Assembly: GCF_023065955.2 (NCBI RefSeq) | Contig: NW_026623050.1 | Span: forward strand, 20,232,501 to 20,296,500 | Length of the DNA: 64,000 nucleotides | Source: Ursus arctos | Lineage: Eukaryota; Chordata; Mammalia; Carnivora; Ursidae | Reading direction: 5' to 3' | Shown here: positions 58,915 through 64,000 of the stretch, one piece after another | Numbering within the stretch: position 1 is the first letter of the stretch | How the letters are laid out: the number at the start of each line of letters is the position of its first letter | The notes under the pieces: model-generated | What the model was told of the DNA's origin: nothing | What the model saw: only the letters and a program-made list of their open reading frames with translations | Database searches by the model: none | Position numbers and translations under genes: made by a program

Positions 58915-59115
58915 AGGATCTGGGCTCTGGAGACTTTGAATCTCAGCTTCACCACTCACTGGCTGTGTGATCTTTAGCAAGTTACTCAACCTCTCTGTGC
59001 CCCAGCTTCCTCCTCTGAGGAAGAGGGCTAATAGGATTATTTTGTAAGAACTGAATTATGTGATTCTTTATAAGTGCTTAAAATAGTGTTCAGCACATAG
59101 TGTTCAATAACAGCT
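58915..59115 (+). repeat. MIR SINE
   Basis: 'GGATCTGGGCTCTGGAGACT', 'CACTCACTGGCTGTGTGATC' and 'AATAGTGTTCAGCACATAGT' give a near-complete MIR. Confidence 0.88.
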
Positions 59116-59532
59116 GTTTTTATTAAGGTATGTTTGCCACTGTAGTGATTCCGTCTTTTGCTCATTTATACTTCATTCTCCTTGCTCCCACCTTCAGCCA
59201 GATGTCCCTCGCCATAGTAATCAGTGTACCTTTCGACAATAACCGCTTCCCCTTCCAATGTTCAGTTTCTAATTGACAAGGCACCTGGAAACCAAATAAT
59301 CAAGCTTATTAGAACTGCACGTAAAATGGAGGAAAAGGGGTGCCAAGGAATGTTCCGAAAGTCTCTGTGAGGCAGATCAGCAAGTTTCAATATATGAACC
59401 ATCTGTTTGACTACTCAGAACCCTTTGGGTTTACTTCCTAACTATCAAGTATGGATGAGTGGGCTGGGTGACACTCAGGGTAACCAACCATCCCAGTTTA
59501 TTCAGGGCTGTCTTAGTTTTAGCACTGACAGT

Positions 59533-59746
59533 TTTTCTTTGGTTTTGGTGGGTTTTTTTTTTTTTTTTAAGATTTTATCTGTTTATTTAACAGAGACAGA
59601 GCACAAGTGGTTGGGGGGGGGTTGGGCAGAGGGAGAAGCAGGCTCCCCACAGCAGGGAACCCAATGTTGGGCTTGATCCAGGGACCCTGAGATCATGACC
59701 TGAGCTGAAGGCAGACGCTTAGCTGCCTGAACCACCCAGGTGCCCC
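59533..59746 (-). repeat. Carnivore tRNA-Lys SINE
   Basis: T-tract with TTAAGATTTTATCTGTTTAT and reversed head GAACCACCCAGGTGCCCC; ACACTGACAG-type sequences on both sides. It contains a G-run (GTTGGGGGGGGGTTGG) near 59610-59625. Confidence 0.93.
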
Positions 59747-59794
59747 AACACTGACAGACTTGCATCCCCGGAAACCTCAGTCCCAGCCCTGAGA

Positions 59795-59935
59795 AAATTA
59801 CCTAATCCTCCTGAGCTTGTTTAATCATCTGTAAAATAAAGGATAGTATCTACCTTGAAAGTCTGTTGAGGATTAAAGGAGAGAATACTTGTATACTTCC
59901 TGAAACACAGTAAGCCCTCAAATGTAGCTCTGGCT
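59795..59935 (+). repeat. MIR SINE 3' part
   Basis: 'AATCATCTGTAAAATAAAGG' and 'GAAACACAGTAAGCCCTCAA'. Confidence 0.75.
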
Positions 59936-60854
59936 ACCGTACTAGTTACATACTGTTAGTGTCAACTCGGACAGCAGTGCCAAAAGAAATTATTCTTAGA
60001 TACTTAGCCTGTAACGTGGTTATTTTTTTCCTGGCAAAGATAATTTGCCTTATGTACAGTGGTTCTCAGGAGACCGAAATGTGTGCTTTTGTGAATTTCC
60101 TCCTGCCCTTGCCCTACACAATTTTATTTCAGGGACTAAGACATATTAAAGATATTTAATATTTCCACATTGCTGACTTCTCCACTGGGCAAAGGCCTGG
60201 GAGGTTCTCACCATCTTCTGACACATGCATCTTTTTTATACTATGGGAGGCCAGGGGGTGTTTACATCAGTAGCTGCTTCCAAACCTATGGACCAATCAA
60301 CATGCCACCTCACAAAGGACATCAGGCAGCACACCAGACATTCTTTTTTAACTTGCATCCTTCAAAATGGAACCAAATCATTCAGTCTCCTAATGGACTG
60401 ACAACTCATTCATTAAAATGTCAATTCTAACCCTAAGTATCTATGTTATCATCAAACAGATGAACCACCATTTCTGACCTCAAACCCAAAGCAACTTAGT
60501 ATTCGATAGATATTAATTACAGCCTGGAGGAAATTGCTCACAACTGTGCATCCCACCAACACAAGGGTGAAGTTGCTATAAGAAACGTTGCACAATTTGG
60601 GATAGAGAACAGAAAGGAGCAAGTTACTCAAAGCCAAAACATGGACTAGGAACCCTCTAAGAGGCAGCAGAGAGCAGAAATGTGAGACCACTTTATACAG
60701 GCTCCCGAGATCCCTCGTCCCAGGCTCACATTTGTTCTGCCAACATCCCCACCCAGTGCCCAAGGCCTGTGAGCACACGAAACACTGGAGAACCACAGAA
60801 CCTCATCAAAACTTCGAGGAGCACCCAGTCCAACCCCTGGGGGTGGAGCCAGGA

Positions 60855-61040
60855 CAGGATTTCTCCAAGTATGGCCAGAGGCCCACTGGCAGCGGAAGCA
60901 CCTGAGTACTTGATGAAAATCCAAAGTCCTGGTTCCAACCAGGCTTTGAATTAGGATGTCTGAAAGAGAGGGTAGGGAATTTGCACAAGCTTCCCAGGGG
61001 ATTCCTGGTTATACATAAGAAGATCTGAGAGCAGCTGTTC
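60855..61040 (+). repeat. MER5/MER58-like hAT relic
   Basis: 'GGAAGCACCTGAGTACTTGA' and 'AAGCTTCCCAGGGGATTCCT' point to an old hAT element; family uncertain. Open frames on both strands of 60.45-61.0 kb overlap it. Confidence 0.45.
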
Positions 61041-61099
61041 TAGGGAGACAACAGACAGCAAAACATACAATTATAGTTGGTCAAAGGACCCATAGAGGA

Positions 61100-61250
61100 G
61101 ACCATGTTTAACCTCTACCAGCCTTCCTATTCCAAATCTGTAAACTGAGGGTACTAATACCCACCCAGCAGGATGGTGGTGAGAATAAAATGAGAGAATA
61201 GCCTCCCACATGGTTCCTCACACACAGCAGGTGCTCAATAAGTATTAATC
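61100..61250 (+). repeat. MIR SINE 3' part
   Basis: 'AATCTGTAAACTGAGGGTAC' and 'GCAGGTGCTCAATAAGTATT'. Confidence 0.8.
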
Positions 61251-61439
61251 CCTCCCCCTCCTTCCTTGTGTATGGCATTCTAATGAGGATTTATAACAAT
61301 AGGCCCTGTTTTGAATAAATGTCACAAAAGAAAGCAGATGGCTAGCTTAACTTGAGGCCTTGATGTTACTGAGTCACGGACAAAAAAGGCAGAGGCCAGC
61401 AGCTTTAACCAATGGTTGATTGCAAAATGTACAGATGGA

Positions 61440-61840
61440 CAGTGGTTCTCAAACTTGAGTGTGCATCAGAATCTTCTGGATGGCTTTAAAATACAGACTG
61501 TGGGGGTGCCTGGGTGGCATAGCGGTTGGCCATCTGCCTTCAGCTCAGGGCGTGATCCTGGCATGATGGGATCGAACCCCACATCGGGCTCCTCCGCTAT
61601 GAGCCTGCTTCTTCCTCTCCCACTCCCCCTGCTTGTGTTCCCTCTCTCGCTGGCTGTCTCTATCTCTGTCGAATAAATAAATAAAATCTAAAAAAAAAAA
61701 AAAATACAGACTGTGGGCCCTCCCTCCAGACTTTCAGACTCAGTACTTCTGGGCTGAGAATCTGCATTTCTAACAAGTTCCAGATGGTGCTGATGGCCCC
61801 AGAACGACACTTTGATTGTCACTCTGCAGCCCCAGAATCT
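61440..61840 (+). repeat. MER5A relic split by a SINE
   Basis: 'AGTGGTTCTCAAACTTGAGT' before and 'CTGCATTTCTAACAAGTTCC' after the SINE are one MER5A copy. Confidence 0.87.
61505..61700 (+). repeat. Caniform SINE with 17-base target duplication
   Basis: AAAATACAGACTGTGGG is repeated at 61488-61504 and 61701-61717. Middle CGCTATGAGCCTGC, GTCGAATAAATAAATAAAAT tail. Confidence 0.98.
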
Positions 61841-62029
61841 AAAATCTAATTGATCTGACACTTTGTAATAAAGAAGGAAAACTAGGTTGTATGCATTTCC
61901 TGTTTGACAGCAGACTGGTTCGTTTTATGTAAATAAAGAAAAAAAGTAATAAACCAGCCATTTCCGAGGTAGTGCTGCGGCCTCTGCCCTTGAGAATCTT
62001 TGTGGTCGTGTTCTGTGAACAGTGCAGAG

Positions 62030-62140
62030 AGAAAGCCGGGAGATTTGAGTGCCACCTCGCTGCTCACCCTATATGTGACCCTGGGTGAGGCAGGCACTTG
62101 ATCTCTCTGAGCCTCAGTCTACTTATCTGGAAGCAGGGGT
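62030..62140 (+). repeat. MIR SINE 5' part
   Basis: 'CTCTGAGCCTCAGTCTACTT' after 'TATATGTGACCCTGGGTGAG'. Confidence 0.65.
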
Positions 62141-62149
62141 GGGCTCAGT

Positions 62150-62325
62150 CACTGGTTCCCAAACCTGGTCGTGTACCATCAATCATTTTGGCAGCATTTC
62201 AAAGAAAACATGGGTTCCCCAGGCCTGGCTGCAAACTACTAAATTAGAATCTCCAAAGGAGAGGCTGGAAAATGTGTGGCTTTGTGTGGGTATGTTTTAA
62301 TAAATCTCCCCGTGTGATTTTCACA
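62150..62325 (+). repeat. MER5A-type hAT relic
   Basis: 'TCACTGGTTCCCAAACCTGG', 'GGGTTCCCCAGGCCTGGCTG' and 'AAATTAGAATCTCCAAAGGA' follow the family order, diverged. Confidence 0.65.
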
Positions 62326-62685
62326 GTCAGCCAGTTGTGAGGAACCATTACCAGCGTGATCTTTCCAGCACTGCAGCTCTCAGATCTGTTTGATTTCTAA
62401 GTCCCTGTGCCCTGAGTCTGTGCTTACCAAGCAGCTGTCTTCTTTTATATGTGCTCCCCATGGAATTTTACTACAGGAGGCAAGCGCGTTAGTCCTCAAA
62501 GAAAAAAGTCTAGTCTACTTGGACAGTTCTATTTCTCACGTATCAGTAAAGTAGCATTCTGGTTTTAGTTTAAAAAATAAAGTCCGACATGTAAGAGAAA
62601 ACAAGAATTACATAGGACTAAGTCTACAAAGCAATCTTCTCTATTACCAACTGCTCTTTACTTACTCTGTCATTCATTCATTATT

Positions 62686-62861
62686 TTTTAAAATATTTTA
62701 TTTATTTAGTTGAGAGAGAGAGAGAGTGAGAGAGAGCACAAGCAGGGTGAGGGGCAGAGAGAAAAGCAGACTCCCCGCTGAGCCGGGAGCCCGATGTGGG
62801 GCTCGATCCCAGGACCTGAGCTGAAGACAGACACTTAACCGACTGAGCCACCCAGGTGCCC
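62686..62861 (-). repeat. Carnivore SINE with 19-base target duplication
   Basis: CTGTCATTCATTCATTATT is repeated at 62667-62685 and 62862-62880. It contains a (GA)n run (about 62714-62735) and reversed head GAGCCACCCAGGTGCCCC. It inserted into the relic that continues at 62881. Confidence 0.98.
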
Positions 62862-62880
62862 CTGTCATTCATTCATTATT

Positions 62881-63470
62881 ATCTTACCATCTGTCATGTG
62901 CCAGGTATGATTCTAGGGGTTAAACCCATAGCACTTCACAAAACAGACATAATTCCTGCCTCATGGACAGAACATTTTAGCAGGAAGAGAGAGACAACAA
63001 ATAAGTGAACACAAGGATAAAATAATTCCAAACAGTAATAAGTACGGTGACGACAACAACACAGTAATGGGACAGTGAGTGACCAGAGGCTACCTTCAAC
63101 AGTCATCAGGGTGAACGTCATCACCCACTCTTTGAAGGGGTGATATTTGAAATTAAATCCGAATGAAGCCAAGGGGCCAGCCAGTAAGGATCTAGAGAAT
63201 AACACGTTGAGGAAGAGTTAAGGGCAAGTGCAAAGGCTCTGAGGAAGGAATGAGCTTGGCATCTCCAAGGAACAGAAAGGAAGGAGATGAGTCTGAGGAT
63301 GGAGGCGCAGGGATGAGCTGAGGTCATGGAGGCCAGCAGGGCCCGGATCATGGAGACCGCTACAGACCCCGGTCAGAACATTTGAATCTTATACCAACTG
63401 CAGTGGGAAACGGCAGAGGAATTTAAAGGAGAAGAAGGATGGGATCTGATTTACATTTTTTAAAGCTCAC
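62881..63470 (-). repeat. Old LINE-like relic (L2 type, family uncertain)
   Basis: 'CATCTGTCATGTGCCAGGTA', 'CAAGTGCAAAGGCTCTGAGG' and 'AATGAGCTTGGCATCTCCAA' follow the order of an ancient mammalian LINE-type repeat that I also see in part at 51.2-52.1 kb. Confidence 0.5.
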
Positions 63471-63777
63471 GGGCTTTGCGTGAGGAATGGGCTGTGGCAG
63501 GGGTGGGGGAGGGGGCAAGAACAGGACCAGAAAAGGAGCAATATTGGGAAGAAATGATGGCAGCTGGCGCATAACCATAGCAAGCACTCAGTTATTTCTG
63601 GATGGCTTTAACTTAGGTTAAAGTCATAATATATTTGTTTCACTTCCTGTGATATTTCAGAAGGGTCAAGGAAGAGACACTGCTTGTTAAAGCTTCATCT
63701 GTAAGTCACTTCTTTTAAACAACAAAACATGTCATATACCTGGTTACAATCAAGAAATATTAGCATGGGGACATGGA

Positions 63778-63870
63778 AAGAATACGATGGAGAACCAGCA
63801 GACAGACCTGTCTTCTAGAACCTTCCCTGGCATCGATTAACTATGTGACCTTGAGCACAGCTCTGAACCT
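63778..63870 (+). repeat. MIR SINE fragment
   Basis: 'GCATCGATTAACTATGTGAC' and 'CTTGAGCACAGCTCTGAACC' fit the MIR core. Confidence 0.6.
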
Positions 63871-64000
63871 CTGAGGTGGAGGGGAGGCTGAGCTACCTGG
63901 TTTCTACAGCCTACCAGCGTTTGAATTACATGACGCTGTAAGAATAGTAAATGAGATTTCCTTACCTGGGTGGCAAAATGGCCTGATGACTTAGCGTAGG

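Larger units (their letters stand above)
24624..64000 (-). other. RAB27A: Probable RAB27A 5' intron(s) and upstream region
   Basis: There is no coding exon in these 39 kb, on either strand. Upstream non-coding exons are expected because the first coding exon begins with an acceptor (TTTTACAG at 24631-24624). No CpG island or clear promoter is visible, so the main promoter may lie beyond 64000. Donor-like sites worth testing are listed among the findings. Assigning the region to RAB27A is an inference from the orientation and from the long 5' introns of known orthologues. Confidence 0.6.

Overview
This window is mammalian nuclear DNA. It is AT-rich with no operons, the one recognisable gene is split by GT-AG introns, and it is dense in carnivore tRNA-Lys-derived SINEs (about 26 copies). 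Many SINEs are of the subtype with a 'CACAGCGGTTAAG' 5' box and a 'CGCTATGAGCCTGC' middle, which I associate with caniform carnivores. A bear or close relative is my best guess (inference); Carnivora itself is close to certain.

The only gene I can support is RAB27A, on the minus strand. Five coding exons were read directly from the sequence: 24601-24449, 18817-18732, 16484-16381, 12692-12569 and 2844-2646. They join in frame through four GT-AG introns into a 221-residue Rab GTPase with an intact P-loop, switch II WDTAGQ, NKSD and C-terminal CGC prenylation motif. Twenty-two bases of 5' UTR precede the ATG in the first coding exon (to 24623). The 3' UTR runs leftward from 2645, and its end is not certain.

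Layout: 1-2645 is the 3' UTR and probable downstream flank. 2845-12568, 12693-16380, 16485-18731 and 18818-24448 are introns holding SINEs, MIR/MER5 relics, simple repeats and one large internally deleted L1 (20.2-23.5 kb). 24624-64000 (39 kb) has no coding exon. It is best read as the long 5' intron(s) of RAB27A, because known orthologues have non-coding first exons far upstream. I cannot place a 5' non-coding exon or promoter with confidence and list only splice-donor candidates. This part holds SINEs, L1 fragments (36.5, 37.0-38.2, 41.8-42.1, 47-49 kb), two Tigger-type DNA transposons (47.5 and 58.3 kb), MIR/MER5/L2 relics, and a decayed tandem array of about 20 bp period near 27.5-28.2 kb.

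I found no novel multi-gene system. The most interesting items are the decayed 20-bp array, a three-layer nested insertion (SINE in Tigger in antisense L1), a reused insertion site carrying three copies of one target duplication, a SINE 122 bp from the terminal-exon acceptor of RAB27A, and a strong G-quadruplex candidate in an intron. Most open reading frames in the window are chance frames or repeat translations.
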